NCBI RefSeq assembly: GCF_018283645.1
Contig: NZ_JAGSXH010000020.1
Span: 1 to 64,000 of the forward strand
Length of the DNA: 64,000 bases
Reading direction: 5' to 3'
Source: Actinocrinis puniceicyclus
GTDB taxonomy: Bacteria; Actinomycetota; Actinomycetes; Streptomycetales; Catenulisporaceae
Shown: positions 1 through 7,751 of the stretch, piece after piece
How positions within the stretch are numbered: the first letter of the stretch is position 1
Layout of the letters: every line of letters begins with the position of its first letter
The notes under the pieces: model-generated
The model's database searches: none
Seen by the model: the letters and a program-made list of their open reading frames with translations, nothing else
What the model was told of the DNA's origin: nothing
Translations under genes and position numbers: made by a program

Positions 1-1
1 G

Positions 2-451
2 GGTGGCCGCGGGGAGGGCGAGGAGAACCGGCGCTCGCGACGCGCCGGGCCGGTGCGCTGCCGGGTGTGCGGCCGCTCGCTGATCGAGCCGGTGGAACGC
101 AAGCTGGGCCGCTGCGCGGACTGCCCGTCGGATCTGGACGAGGCGCTGTTCGAGCGGCTTCGCGAGTGGCGCTCTGCGCGCGCGAAGGAGCAGTCGCTGC
201 CGGCCTACTGCGTTTTCACCGACGCGACGCTCACGGCCATCGCCGAATCCCGCCCGGCCGACCGCGCGGCGCTGGCCGGCATCCCGGGCGTCGGCTCCAC
301 CAAGCTGGAACGTTACGCGGACGATGTGCTCGCCTTGCTCGGTGCGGCAGACGGTGGTGGCGCGGACGGCACGCCAGAAGACACCTCAGAAGAAGCGGCC
401 GACGGTGCGGCTGAAGGGACGGCCGAGAGCGCGGAGATCGAGCTGTTCTGA
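2..451 (+). CDS. uvrD2: UvrD2-type DNA helicase, C-terminal part (5' end outside window)
   Basis: Only the last 149 codons are present; the frame is open to the left edge. What is seen: a tetracysteine zinc motif (CRVC then CADC, about residues 20-40 of the fragment), an HRDC-like domain with the helix-hairpin text GIPGVGSTKLERY, and a low-complexity acidic Ala/Gly/Glu tail. Known: actinobacterial UvrD2 is an SF1 3'-5' helicase whose helicase core is followed by an HRDC domain and a tetracysteine motif, and its gene commonly neighbours whiB7, as here. Inferred: it is the end of uvrD2, acting in DNA unwinding during repair. The ATPase motifs are off the window, so activity cannot be judged. 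The stop TGA is at 449-451. Confidence 0.85.
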   Translation, partial: GGRGEGEENRRSRRAGPVRCRVCGRSLIEPVERKLGRCADCPSDLDEALFERLREWRSARAKEQSLPAYCVFTDATLTAIAESRPADRAALAGIPGVGSTKLERYADDVLALLGAADGGGADGTPEDTSEEAADGAAEGTAESAEIELF

Positions 452-503
452 GAGGTCGTCCGAGGAGGTCCCCGCCCGGTTCCGGGTGGCCGCCACCCGG
501 CGC

Positions 504-1052
504 TCAGGCGAAGTTCGACTCGCTGGCCGAGGGGATCGCACAGCGGTCGTCGGCGTACTGGATCGCGCCTTTGACCAGCTCCTGCAGAGAGCCGTGCATT
601 TTGCCGTTGATGGTCAGCACCCGCACCACGACCGTGACCGGCTTGTGGCTCTTCAACGTGTGCGGCGCGGCTTCGCACGCGCCGCGCGTGTAGACACGCA
701 GATCCGCGGTGGAGTTGGGCGCGATCACCGTGTGGACGCTGTCCCACTCGAGCCGCGGAGCGTTGGGCACGGTCAGGCCGATCACGGTGACCTCGTACGG
801 ACTGTCGTTGCGGATGGGCACCGTCACGGCGGTGTAGTCGCCCGCGGTGAGGTAAGTCGATAGATCGGCCCCGGAGCGGATGACCGCCGAGTTGTTCGCC
901 GCCCGGACCTTGTATCCGTGGTTGTAGACCCAGCTGCCGACCGCCCCCGAGATCGTCGCGACGGCCACGAGCAGGCTCGCGCCGGTCCGGCGTCTGCGCG
1001 CCACGCGCATTCGGCCGGAGGTATCGGCGTTGTGCTCCGCCTCGTCGCTCAC
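504..1052 (-). CDS. Membrane-anchored protein with extracytoplasmic beta-domain (paralogue of next gene)
   Basis: Unknown function, 182 aa with a GTG start at 1052. That GTG shares a 4-base GTGA overlap with the stop of the gene upstream, so the two are translationally coupled; longer readings of this frame upstream run through the neighbour and are not real. The layout is a basic N-terminus (RRRR near residue 17), one membrane segment at about 24-42, then about 140 residues that look beta-rich. The text IRNDSPYEVTV and two cysteines (in RGAC and DRC) resemble VANDSPDGVVV and two cysteines in the upstream gene product, so the pair are probably diverged duplicates with an Ig-like fold held by a disulfide outside the membrane. 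No catalytic motif is visible. Confidence 0.7.
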   Translation of the reverse strand: MSDEAEHNADTSGRMRVARRRRTGASLLVAVATISGAVGSWVYNHGYKVRAANNSAVIRSGADLSTYLTAGDYTAVTVPIRNDSPYEVTVIGLTVPNAPRLEWDSVHTVIAPNSTADLRVYTRGACEAAPHTLKSHKPVTVVVRVLTINGKMHGSLQELVKGAIQYADDRCAIPSASESNFA

Positions 1053-1789
1053 CGGGTGCACACCCTTCCCTGGACCGCGGATGCCGTGGTGTCGATGACA
1101 AGGTACGCCGTGTGCATGACCTTGTTCGTGTCCCGCAGGGAGAACGAGATCGCCGTGGGTTGCATTCGCGAGGTTTGGCCGCCGTACACGAGCGTGCGCG
1201 CGACCTTGACCGCCGCGTCGCAGTTCACGGTCACCACGCCGACGTAGTGGATCGTCCCGTTGCCCAGGATGTAGCCGGTCCCGTCGTCGGGCAGGAGCCG
1301 GGCCGGGCCGGCCAGATACGGACCGGTAAGCGTGGCGGGCTTCACCACGACGCCGTCCGGACTGTCGTTCGCGACGGAGATCGAGACTCTTGCCTTCTGG
1401 CTGCCCGTCAACACCTCGCTGGGCAGCACCGCGTACCGCGGCTCGCCGCCGCCGATCCAGCTGATCTGGATTTCCGGTTGACCGCCGAGGTGCACGACCG
1501 CGACCCCCCTGTTCGCCACGGCGCGGGTGCCCAGGAACACCGCGTTGCACGCGGTCCACCCGAGCGCGCCGAACACGACTATCGCCAGCGCGACGTCGGC
1601 GATCCGCTTCGCCCGCCGCCATGCCGAAGACGAGAGGAAACGCTTCGCCCGCCCCGCGACCGCCTCGCCCGCCGCGCGGCAGACGGCGATCGGCTTGGCC
1701 GCGGGCCGCCGGCGCGTTGGCGCCGGCGCAGCGGACGGGGGGGAATCGGTGCTGGTTGACACAGTCCTAGATGACGCCAGGCGGGGCAT
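1049..1789 (-). CDS. Membrane-anchored protein with extracytoplasmic beta-domain (paralogue of previous gene)
   Basis: Unknown function, 246 aa from ATG 1789. The frame runs further upstream, but the extra residues have poor codon bias and no plausible ribosome site. An Arg/Pro-rich cytoplasmic region of about 85 residues precedes one hydrophobic segment (about 95-118, IADVALAIVVFGALG), followed by about 125 residues predicted outside the cell. A SVANDSPDGVVV stretch and two late cysteines (VNC, RVC) match the pattern in the downstream partner. The 4-base stop/start overlap with that gene implies one transcript and a shared job, perhaps a surface heterodimer. Nothing identifies a ligand or enzyme activity. 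Confidence 0.68.
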   Translation of the reverse strand: MPRLASSRTVSTSTDSPPSAAPAPTRRRPAAKPIAVCRAAGEAVAGRAKRFLSSSAWRRAKRIADVALAIVVFGALGWTACNAVFLGTRAVANRGVAVVHLGGQPEIQISWIGGGEPRYAVLPSEVLTGSQKARVSISVANDSPDGVVVKPATLTGPYLAGPARLLPDDGTGYILGNGTIHYVGVVTVNCDAAVKVARTLVYGGQTSRMQPTAISFSLRDTNKVMHTAYLVIDTTASAVQGRVCTR

Positions 1790-1979
1790 CGGCGTTCCCG
1801 TCTTTATCGAGTCGTGCCTTGGTGTGTCGTCCCTGCGATTGCACGAGAACTTGCGTCGCAAGGGGTGACACCGCCGATCAACCATGACAGGATAGTGGGG
1901 CGAGAGCGGGGGACGCCGACGCCAGGGCATCATCAGCCCACAGCATCCTTCGCCGCGCATCGTTGTAAAAGCGCAGGCC

Positions 1980-2017
1980 AAAAATGGTTTGCATGGCCCG
2001 GGTAGCTACCCTAGCCT
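1980..2017 (+). promoter_or_regulatory. Likely whiB7 promoter with A-tract (WhiB7/SigA type)
   Basis: An A-tract AAAAATGG (1980-1987) sits directly upstream of a -35-like TTGCAT (1989-1994). After a 17-base spacer comes TAGCCT (2012-2017), which fits the actinobacterial TANNNT -10. Known: WhiB7/WblC-activated promoters, including its own, have an A/T-rich patch just upstream of the -35 in otherwise GC-rich DNA. Inferred: this is the autoregulated whiB7 promoter, giving a leader of about 680 bases before the whiB7 start at 2705. Confidence 0.6.
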
Positions 2018-2140
2018 CTCCAACACGCGGTAATGGTCGCGCGCGACCGTTCCCACCCGGCACGACCACATCGACAGTGGTTCCCGCCGACACCGGCTCG
2101 CCCCCGGTGACGGCCGAGCATAGGCAGGAGGCGAGAGCGG

Positions 2141-2451
2141 TGCGGAATTCCAACGAAACCCCGGTGACGGTTGTCCCGTCGGCCGTGCTCCTGCCTGCCT
2201 GCCCGTCGCTGTCGGTCGTGGCCGCTACGGTCGCTCCCGCCGCCCTCCCGCTCGCCGCCGCCCCGGCCCCGCTGTGGGCCGTCGCCAAGCCGGACGGTAT
2301 CGCCAAGCGACGCGGAGTCGATCGTGACGTGCCGGGCGCGACGGCCGGAGCCGAGCGCGTGATCGGCGGCTACCGCACGACGAGCAAGCAGCAGGACCAG
2401 CTTCACCTGATGTCCCGTCGGGACCCACGAACCTGGAGACCACCGGTCTGA
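2141..2451 (+). CDS. whiB7 upstream ORF; at least the 13-codon leader 2410-2451
   Basis: A frame with coding-like GC3 runs from GTG 2141 to TGA 2449-2451 (103 codons). A shorter leader from ATG 2410 (13 residues, ending TWRPPV) uses an AGGA at 2393-2396, slightly far. Both share the same stop, which lies inside the first hairpin of the attenuator. Known: whiB7/wblC genes are preceded by a uORF whose translation state controls a terminator. Inferred: translation of this uORF reports ribosome inhibition. Which start is used cannot be decided by eye. The Trp-Arg-Pro-Pro run before the stop is what a ribosome-stalling or slow-decoding site might look like. Confidence 0.55.
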
Positions 2452-2520
2452 CAACCAGTCAGACGAGCGACCTCCAGGCCGCGGAACCCGAGATACCGGG
2501 ATCCGCGGCCTTCTTGTTCC
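2432..2520 (+). promoter_or_regulatory. Transcription attenuator of whiB7 (two hairpins and U-rich end)
   Basis: Hairpin 1: GTCTGAC (2446-2452) pairs with GTCAGAC (2458-2464) around a 5-base loop. An outer stem CCTGGAG (2432-2438) pairs with CTCCAGG (2472-2478). Hairpin 2: GGCCGCGGA (2477-2485) pairs perfectly with TCCGCGGCC (2502-2510), with an inner CCCG/CGGG, and is followed by TTCTTGTTCC, so it is an intrinsic terminator. The outer stem of hairpin 1 overlaps hairpin 2 by two bases (2477-2478), so the structures compete only at their edge. The uORF stop falls in hairpin 1. This is the arrangement expected for ribosome-controlled attenuation of whiB7. Confidence 0.75.
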
Positions 2521-2704
2521 TCCGGCACAGACCGGTGGTGCGAGGGAGCGGCGGGACCTGAACCGCATTCAGATCACGACCGAGGAAGACGGCGAGTTGA
2601 CCGAGACGCAGAAGGTCGAGACCCGCAGCCAGTACCCGAGCACCACCGCAGCGAATCCGGGCCCCGCAGCCGGCGGCGCCGAGACCGAGAGGAAGGAATC
2701 AACG

Positions 2705-2986
2705 ATGCAGTTGACCGTGTTCGAGCCGGTCGCTCTGGCCGACGACCTGCCGTGCCGCTCCACCGACCCGGAGCTGTTCTTCGCGGAGTCGCCGGCCGAC
2801 GTCGAGCTCGCGAAGAGCATCTGCACCGCCTGCGAGATCCGGGAGGCGTGCCTCTCCGGAGCCCTTGAGCGCAGGGAGCCCTGGGGCGTCTGGGGCGGCG
2901 AGCTGTTCGTCCAGGGCGTGATCGTGGCCCGCAAGCGGCCACGGGGTCGCCCGCGCAAGACCGACGTCGTCGCCGCGGCGGCTTAG
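2705..2986 (+). CDS. whiB7: WhiB7/WblC-type iron-sulfur transcriptional regulator
   Basis: A 93-residue transcription factor that partners the housekeeping sigma factor to switch on intrinsic antibiotic resistance genes. What is seen: the four iron-sulfur cysteines at 17, 40, 43 and 49 (pattern C...C-x2-C-x5-C), the WhiB turn GVWGG at 61-65, and a C-terminal AT-hook RPRGRPRK at 78-85, which is diagnostic of the WhiB7 subclass. The ATG at 2705 has a strong GAGAGGAAGGA ribosome site, whereas earlier in-frame starts do not. The leader carries a uORF and terminator, so expression is probably induced when ribosomes stall. The uvrD2 neighbour matches the synteny known for whiB7. Confidence 0.93.
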   Translation: MQLTVFEPVALADDLPCRSTDPELFFAESPADVELAKSICTACEIREACLSGALERREPWGVWGGELFVQGVIVARKRPRGRPRKTDVVAAAA

Positions 2987-3128
2987 GTCACCGGGCGCGT
3001 CGAGCGCCGAGCACAAGAGCACACCTCAACGAGCGAAAGCGATCTATCCGATGTCCACCACTGATTTGTTCGGTCTTCCGGTATCCGGCCACAACAACCC
3101 GTCCGACGCGCGCGTCAGGAGCAACGCC

Positions 3129-3257
3129 ATGTACCAGCCCCACTTGCAGCTCGCTCAAGAACTGCATCGTGAACGGTTACGACAAGCAGAGGAGCATCGC
3201 GTCCGCCGCGTCGCGCTGCGCGCGCGACGCGCGCTCGTGCAGCAACTCATGCGGTAA
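3129..3257 (+). CDS. Small basic protein of unknown function
   Basis: A 42-residue peptide downstream of whiB7. ATG 3129 is preceded by AGGAG at 3117-3121 with ideal spacing. An in-frame ATG at 3051 would add 26 residues but has only a weak ribosome site. The product is helical and rich in Arg, Gln and Leu, with LHRERLRQAEEHRVRR in the centre, and resembles the short arginine-rich proteins common in actinomycetes. There is no cysteine or membrane segment. It may be co-transcribed with whiB7, and a terminator follows at 3313-3342. The function is unknown. Confidence 0.55.
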   Translation: MYQPHLQLAQELHRERLRQAEEHRVRRVALRARRALVQQLMR

Positions 3258-3312
3258 CCCGCCCAGCAGGCCGTCGAGCGGCGAGACGGCATCTGCCCTC
3301 TGATATGACTCT

Positions 3313-3342
3313 GCCCGCCTCGGGACGAATCCCGAGGCGGGC
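3313..3342. terminator. Bidirectional terminator
   Basis: A perfect 13-bp stem (3313-3325 with 3330-3342) closed by a CGAA loop lies between convergent genes ending at 3257 and 3365. There is little U-tract on either side. Confidence 0.8.
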
Positions 3343-3364
3343 AAGTCCTGCTTCGTGCGGCGGA

Positions 3365-5554
3365 TTACGCCTTGTTGATCAGCGCCTCGGCTGCGGAGGT
3401 CAGCGCCGTGACGCTGTTGTGGCCGGTGCCCTGGATGCCGTGCGGCGCGAGTTCAGCGTGCAGGTAGCCGGAGTCCGCGCCCCCGAAGAACGGGCCGTTG
3501 ATCAGCTGGTTCAACTCGGCCGCGAGCGCGTCGCGCTGCTGACCGAGCGCCGCGAGCGCCGCGTCGGTCTGCAGGTACGTCGCGTCCCCGGGTGAATTCG
3601 ACTCGATCGCCGTGGTGGCGGTCTTCAGCGTCGCCGCGGCGAACGCGCCCACCGAGGCGTCCAGTTGCTTGTACGCCGCGGCCAGTGCCTCATAGGCGCC
3701 CGGATCGCGCCGGACCTCGTGCGGCAGCGCCTGAGACTTGAGGAAGCCGATCAGCGGAACGCCGTCGTATGTGTAATCGTCGTGCAGCCCGAGCAGCGCC
3801 ATCATGGTCGGCCGGATGTCGGTGTGGTCCGACCAGACCGCGTCGGTGACGCCAAGGTGCTTGACGCCGGGGCCGACCAGGCCGAGCCAGGTGGTGTTGA
3901 TGTCGGGGGAGAAGTCGCCGTGGTTCCACGCGTACGCCGCCTCCGCCTGCACGCACGGCGAATTGCAGTTGGCCGCACCGCCGTAGAGGTAGTAGTCCGG
4001 GTCGGCGAACTCGGTGACCGTCGGCGTGCGCAGCGGGTCACCGGTGACCATGTGCAGCAGGTTCATCTCGGTGCGGTCGGCCAGATAGTTGGCGATCGGG
4101 CCGGTCTTACCGGTGTACGGGTTGGTCGCGGTGACCGCGGCCACGGACCTCTCGAAAGAACGGGTGGTCGGGTCGTCCGGGGCCGGGTTGCCGTTGACGT
4201 AGTAGTTCGGCGCCGAGTCCGCGTGCACGCCGAACGGCGTCGTGGTGTTCTGCTGCGTCGCGAGCAGGCCCTTGATGTTTGCGTTTACCTCGCCGATCTG
4301 CGAGTACGCGCACGGAACCGTCACGCCGTCGCAGTTCGCCGGGGTCGGCTTGCTGCCGACGAAGTGGTCGTTCTCGTCCGAGGTGACCACGAACAGGGTG
4401 TTGGACTTGTTGATCCCGTCCTTGGCCAGGCGCGTGAAGAACTGGCCGAACGCGGTGTCGTACGACTTGAGCGCCGCGACGTATCCGGCTTCGCCCGGCC
4501 CGTACGCGGAACCGGTCGAGTGGTTGTCGTGCGCGTCGGAGATGTACCCGTACGTGACCGGGACGCCCGCTTCCTGCATCTGCGCGACGTAGCCGAGGCT
4601 GTTGGCCGCGGTCATGCCGTCGAAGCCGGGGAAGCCGTTGGCGCCGGTCGTCGGGTCGATGATCGGGGTGGTGCCGTCCACCTGGGTGACCGGGCCGTTC
4701 GGCGAGATCGCCGGGTTGGTGTACTTGGCGCCGAACAGGCCCTGGTAGCCGGAGTAGCCGCCGGGCTCGTCGGGCAGCACGTCGGGCTTCGCGTTCGGCG
4801 AGCCGGCGCACAGGGTCGAATCCTTGGCGCAGTGCACGCCGATGCCGACGAAGTCCGTGAACGCCAGGCTCGGGTTCGCCGCCAGTTCGGCCGCCTCCGC
4901 GGAGTTCGCGCCGAACACCTTCGGGATGTCGATCCTGGTGTTCTCCAGGATGGTGTTCGCCGTGGACACCGCGCCGAAGTCGCAGCCGGCCCGGGTGTAG
5001 GCCACCCAGGGCGCCGGGGTGTTCTTCCCGCTCTGGGTGACCATCTCGTACGCCGGGTCGGTCGGCGTCGGGGTGGAGGAGTCGGCGACCCCGTCGGTCC
5101 AGTAGGCGAAGGACGCGGCCGCGTTGGTCGTCCCGCTCGGGGTGTAGTAGCGGAACGAGTTGGAGATCGGCTGGCCGTGGTTCGAGCCGTACAGGCCGGT
5201 GATCGAGGTGAGGATGTCGTTGCCCGTGTGCGCGATCAGCGGCGTGTGGTGGTTCGCGTCCATCGTGCCGTTGGCGGTCAGGAAGTTCAGCAGATTCGGC
5301 ATCTGCTCCAGGTCGCTGGGCACGTTCGGGTTGTCGCGGGTGAGGTGCACGTTGTCGAACTGGAGATAGATGACGTGTTTGACCGCGTTGTCCGGGCGGC
5401 TGAGCAGACAGCCCGGATCGGCGCCGGCGGCCGGCCTGACTCCCGGCGCGGCGCCCGCGGCCTGCGCCGCCGCGGCGGAGGTGCCGGCGACCAGTGCGAC
5501 GGCGACGAGCGGCACGAGGCCGCGCACGCGGCCCCGCCTTCCCGTGCTTCCCAT
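3365..5554 (-). CDS. Secreted alkaline-phosphatase-fold hydrolase (phosphoesterase)
   Basis: A 729-residue exported protein. The N-terminus has a basic stretch, a hydrophobic core (about 12-28) and Ala-rich cleavage region, so a signal peptide is likely. Motifs fit the alkaline phosphatase/sulfatase superfamily: an early metal-site Asp in YLQFDNVH, a candidate nucleophile region in TGNDILTSITGLYGSNHG, VTSDENDHFVG for a later metal Asp/His pair, and SDHTDIRPTMMALLGL for the final metal His near the C-terminus. Substrate is unknown; phosphodiester or phosphate monoester cleavage outside the cell is the reasonable guess. Four or more cysteines suggest disulfides. A GGGAGAGGAA ribosome site supports ATG 5554. 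It stands alone, divergent from the FBP-domain gene. Confidence 0.72.
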   Translation of the reverse strand: MGSTGRRGRVRGLVPLVAVALVAGTSAAAAQAAGAAPGVRPAAGADPGCLLSRPDNAVKHVIYLQFDNVHLTRDNPNVPSDLEQMPNLLNFLTANGTMDANHHTPLIAHTGNDILTSITGLYGSNHGQPISNSFRYYTPSGTTNAAASFAYWTDGVADSSTPTPTDPAYEMVTQSGKNTPAPWVAYTRAGCDFGAVSTANTILENTRIDIPKVFGANSAEAAELAANPSLAFTDFVGIGVHCAKDSTLCAGSPNAKPDVLPDEPGGYSGYQGLFGAKYTNPAISPNGPVTQVDGTTPIIDPTTGANGFPGFDGMTAANSLGYVAQMQEAGVPVTYGYISDAHDNHSTGSAYGPGEAGYVAALKSYDTAFGQFFTRLAKDGINKSNTLFVVTSDENDHFVGSKPTPANCDGVTVPCAYSQIGEVNANIKGLLATQQNTTTPFGVHADSAPNYYVNGNPAPDDPTTRSFERSVAAVTATNPYTGKTGPIANYLADRTEMNLLHMVTGDPLRTPTVTEFADPDYYLYGGAANCNSPCVQAEAAYAWNHGDFSPDINTTWLGLVGPGVKHLGVTDAVWSDHTDIRPTMMALLGLHDDYTYDGVPLIGFLKSQALPHEVRRDPGAYEALAAAYKQLDASVGAFAAATLKTATTAIESNSPGDATYLQTDAALAALGQQRDALAAELNQLINGPFFGGADSGYLHAELAPHGIQGTGHNSVTALTSAAEALINKA

Positions 5555-5814
5555 CCGATTCCTCTCCCAAGGTCCGATATTTCAGCATCCTGATGTGGAG
5601 CTGGCCGCAGCGCGGCCAGATACGACCTCAGCACACCGCGGCCGCGATGTCATCGGTGAAATCCCTCAATTGGAGGTGAACTTACGGCGACAAGGCTCTG
5701 AGACGGTCTGCTGATCGGATGGGGCGCTTATCGTATAAGCCTGCGGGAAGCGCGGCGCCGTGCGCGGCGGAAATATCGGAGACGAAGCCGTGGCGGGGTG
5801 CTAGCTTCGGTCTC

Positions 5815-6315
5815 ATGATCCCCGTCAGTGAGAAGGAACTGCGCGAGTCCTTCGTCAACTGTTCGAAGGGCGAGGCGACCCGGATCAACCCGCCCGGCGG
5901 CCTGGATCGGCTGCCCTGGCAGGACCTGGACTTCCTCGGCTGGCGTGACCCGAAGGCCCCGGACCGCGGCTACCTGGTCGTCGAGCACCGCGACCGGCTC
6001 GTGGGCGTGTCCATGCGCGTGCCCACCGGCGTGCGGCGCAGCCTGGTGAAGACGACGGTCTGCTCGATCTGCCTCACCGCGCATCCCGGCACCGGGGTGT
6101 CGCTTTTCGCAGCCCCGAAGGCCGGCGCGTCGGGCCGCCAGGGCAACACGGTCGGCACGTATATATGCGCTGATCTGGCCTGTCCGCTCTACGTGCGCGG
6201 CAAGAAGTTCTCCGCTCTCGGCGCCCGCTTCGAGGAGTCGATGACGCTGGAGGAACAGCTGGCCCGGACGATGGCCAACCTGGAGCAGTTTCTAGAACAG
6301 GTCTTCAAGCCGTAG
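5815..6315 (+). CDS. FBP-domain (FusB-like, treble-clef zinc) protein
   Basis: A 166-residue protein. The C-terminal half has the treble-clef zinc-finger cysteines CSIC (about 79-82) and CADLAC (about 121-126). Known: FBP (fibronectin/EF-G-binding) proteins include FusB/FusC, which bind elongation factor G and rescue it from fusidic acid; most actinobacterial members are uncharacterised. Inferred: a ribosome- or EF-G-associated factor, which is noteworthy near whiB7 but not evidence of resistance. ATG 5815 (MIPVSE) begins the conserved text; the earlier in-frame ATG at 5719 would add a non-conserved stretch. The ribosome site is weak. Confidence 0.8.
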   Translation: MIPVSEKELRESFVNCSKGEATRINPPGGLDRLPWQDLDFLGWRDPKAPDRGYLVVEHRDRLVGVSMRVPTGVRRSLVKTTVCSICLTAHPGTGVSLFAAPKAGASGRQGNTVGTYICADLACPLYVRGKKFSALGARFEESMTLEEQLARTMANLEQFLEQVFKP

Positions 6316-6371
6316 CTCGACGCCCGTACTGACGGCCGGTCAGCCCTTTCTCGCAGTGCGCGTCGCTACGG

Positions 6372-7751
6372 TCAATCCGCTGCTTCGTCGTCGTCGGCGG
6401 CGAAGCCGGGCAGCCAGGCGCCCATTTCGCCGCGCACCGGCACTGTCGCGCCGAGCTGGCACAGGATGCCCAGACCGCCCATGGTGACCCGGTGGATGAG
6501 CAGATACGCCGGCGGCAGGTTCAGCCTGCGGCCGAGCGAGGCCGCCGGGTTCTTGCCGTTGGCCAGGTGCGCGGCCTGTCCGCGCAGCCACTCCCGGTCG
6601 AAGGTGAACTGCGGGCCGCGCAGCGGGTCGATCAGCGGCGCGAGATAGTCGAGCACGGCCTGCGGGTCGAGTTGCGTCCCGGGCTTGAGAAAGCCCTCCG
6701 CCCGTAGCGTCTCGGCCACCTCCTCGGCGTCCCCCGCCAACGCGCCGCGCAGCGCCGCGCCTATGGCCTCGGGCATGCCGTTGGGCAGCCGGTTGACCGC
6801 GCCGAAGTCCAGCACCCCGAGCCGCCACTGCTGCGGGTCGTCGGGGTCGGTCTCCTCGATCGAAGCGCCGGGCTCGGTCGGCAGCAGGCGGAAGTTGCCG
6901 GGGTGGGGGTCCGCGTGCAACAGGCCGACCCGGTGCGGCCCGGAGTAAAGGAAGCGCACCAACAGCGTGCCCGCGCGGTCGCGCTGTGCCTGAGTACCCG
7001 AGGAGATGACGGTGGCCAGCGGAACGCCCGGCAACCACTCGGTCACCAGCACCGTGCCCGCCTGCTCGACCACGTTCGGCACGGTTATGTCCGGGTCGTC
7101 GGCGTATCCCTTCGCGTAGTTCGACTGCGCCGCCGCCTCGGCCGCGTAGTCCAACTCCTCCGCGATGCGCTCGCGCAACTCCGCGAGCAGCGGCTTCACC
7201 TCGATGCCCGGCACCAGGAGGCTGAAGAGCCGGGCGGCGCGGGCCAACTGGTTCAGGTCGCCGAGCAGTGCCTTGCCCGCTCCCGGATACTGGATCTTGA
7301 CGGCCACTTCGCGCCCGTCATGCCACACCGCGCGGTGCACCTGCCCGATCGACGCGGCCGCGGCCGGACCGTCGTCGAAGAAGGTGAACTTGGTGCGCCA
7401 CTGCGGACCGAACGCCGCCGCGAGGGACTTGTGTACCGAGGCCGCGGGCAGGGCCGGGGCGTTCTCCTGCAGCCCGGTCAGCGCGGCGCGGTAGGGGCGG
7501 GCCAACTCGTCCGGAAGCGCGGCCTCGAAGACCGACAGCGCCTGCCCGAACTTCATCGCCCCGCCCTTGAGCTCACCGAGCACGCGGAAGAGTTGTTCGG
7601 CGGTGCGCTGCTGAACCTCGGTGAGCACGGCCGCGGCGGGCGCGCCGCCCAGCCGCTTGCCCAGGCCCAGCGTGGCCCGCCCGGCCAGGCCGAGCGGCAG
7701 TGTCGCCAGTTTGGCGGTTCGGGCTACGGCATTGCGCGGCAGGTCACTCAC
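6372..7751 (-). CDS. ABC1/AarF/UbiB-family atypical kinase
   Basis: A 459-residue atypical kinase. Visible motifs are the family KxGQ signature (GGAMKFGQALS, about residue 65), an Ala-rich ATP loop AAASIGQVHRA, the catalytic lysine in VAVKIQYPG, the lid/hinge VTEWLPG, the catalytic-loop HADPHPGNF and the metal-binding DFG of LDFGAVNRLP. Known: ABC1 kinases support quinone/isoprenoid lipid pathways; actinobacterial members have no assigned substrate. GTG 7751 (SDLPRNAV) overlaps the upstream stop by 4 bases and matches the usual start of relatives; ATG 7760 is an alternative. It is coupled to the ThiF-like gene. Confidence 0.85.
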   Translation of the reverse strand: MSDLPRNAVARTAKLATLPLGLAGRATLGLGKRLGGAPAAAVLTEVQQRTAEQLFRVLGELKGGAMKFGQALSVFEAALPDELARPYRAALTGLQENAPALPAASVHKSLAAAFGPQWRTKFTFFDDGPAAAASIGQVHRAVWHDGREVAVKIQYPGAGKALLGDLNQLARAARLFSLLVPGIEVKPLLAELRERIAEELDYAAEAAAQSNYAKGYADDPDITVPNVVEQAGTVLVTEWLPGVPLATVISSGTQAQRDRAGTLLVRFLYSGPHRVGLLHADPHPGNFRLLPTEPGASIEETDPDDPQQWRLGVLDFGAVNRLPNGMPEAIGAALRGALAGDAEEVAETLRAEGFLKPGTQLDPQAVLDYLAPLIDPLRGPQFTFDREWLRGQAAHLANGKNPAASLGRRLNLPPAYLLIHRVTMGGLGILCQLGATVPVRGEMGAWLPGFAADDDEAAD

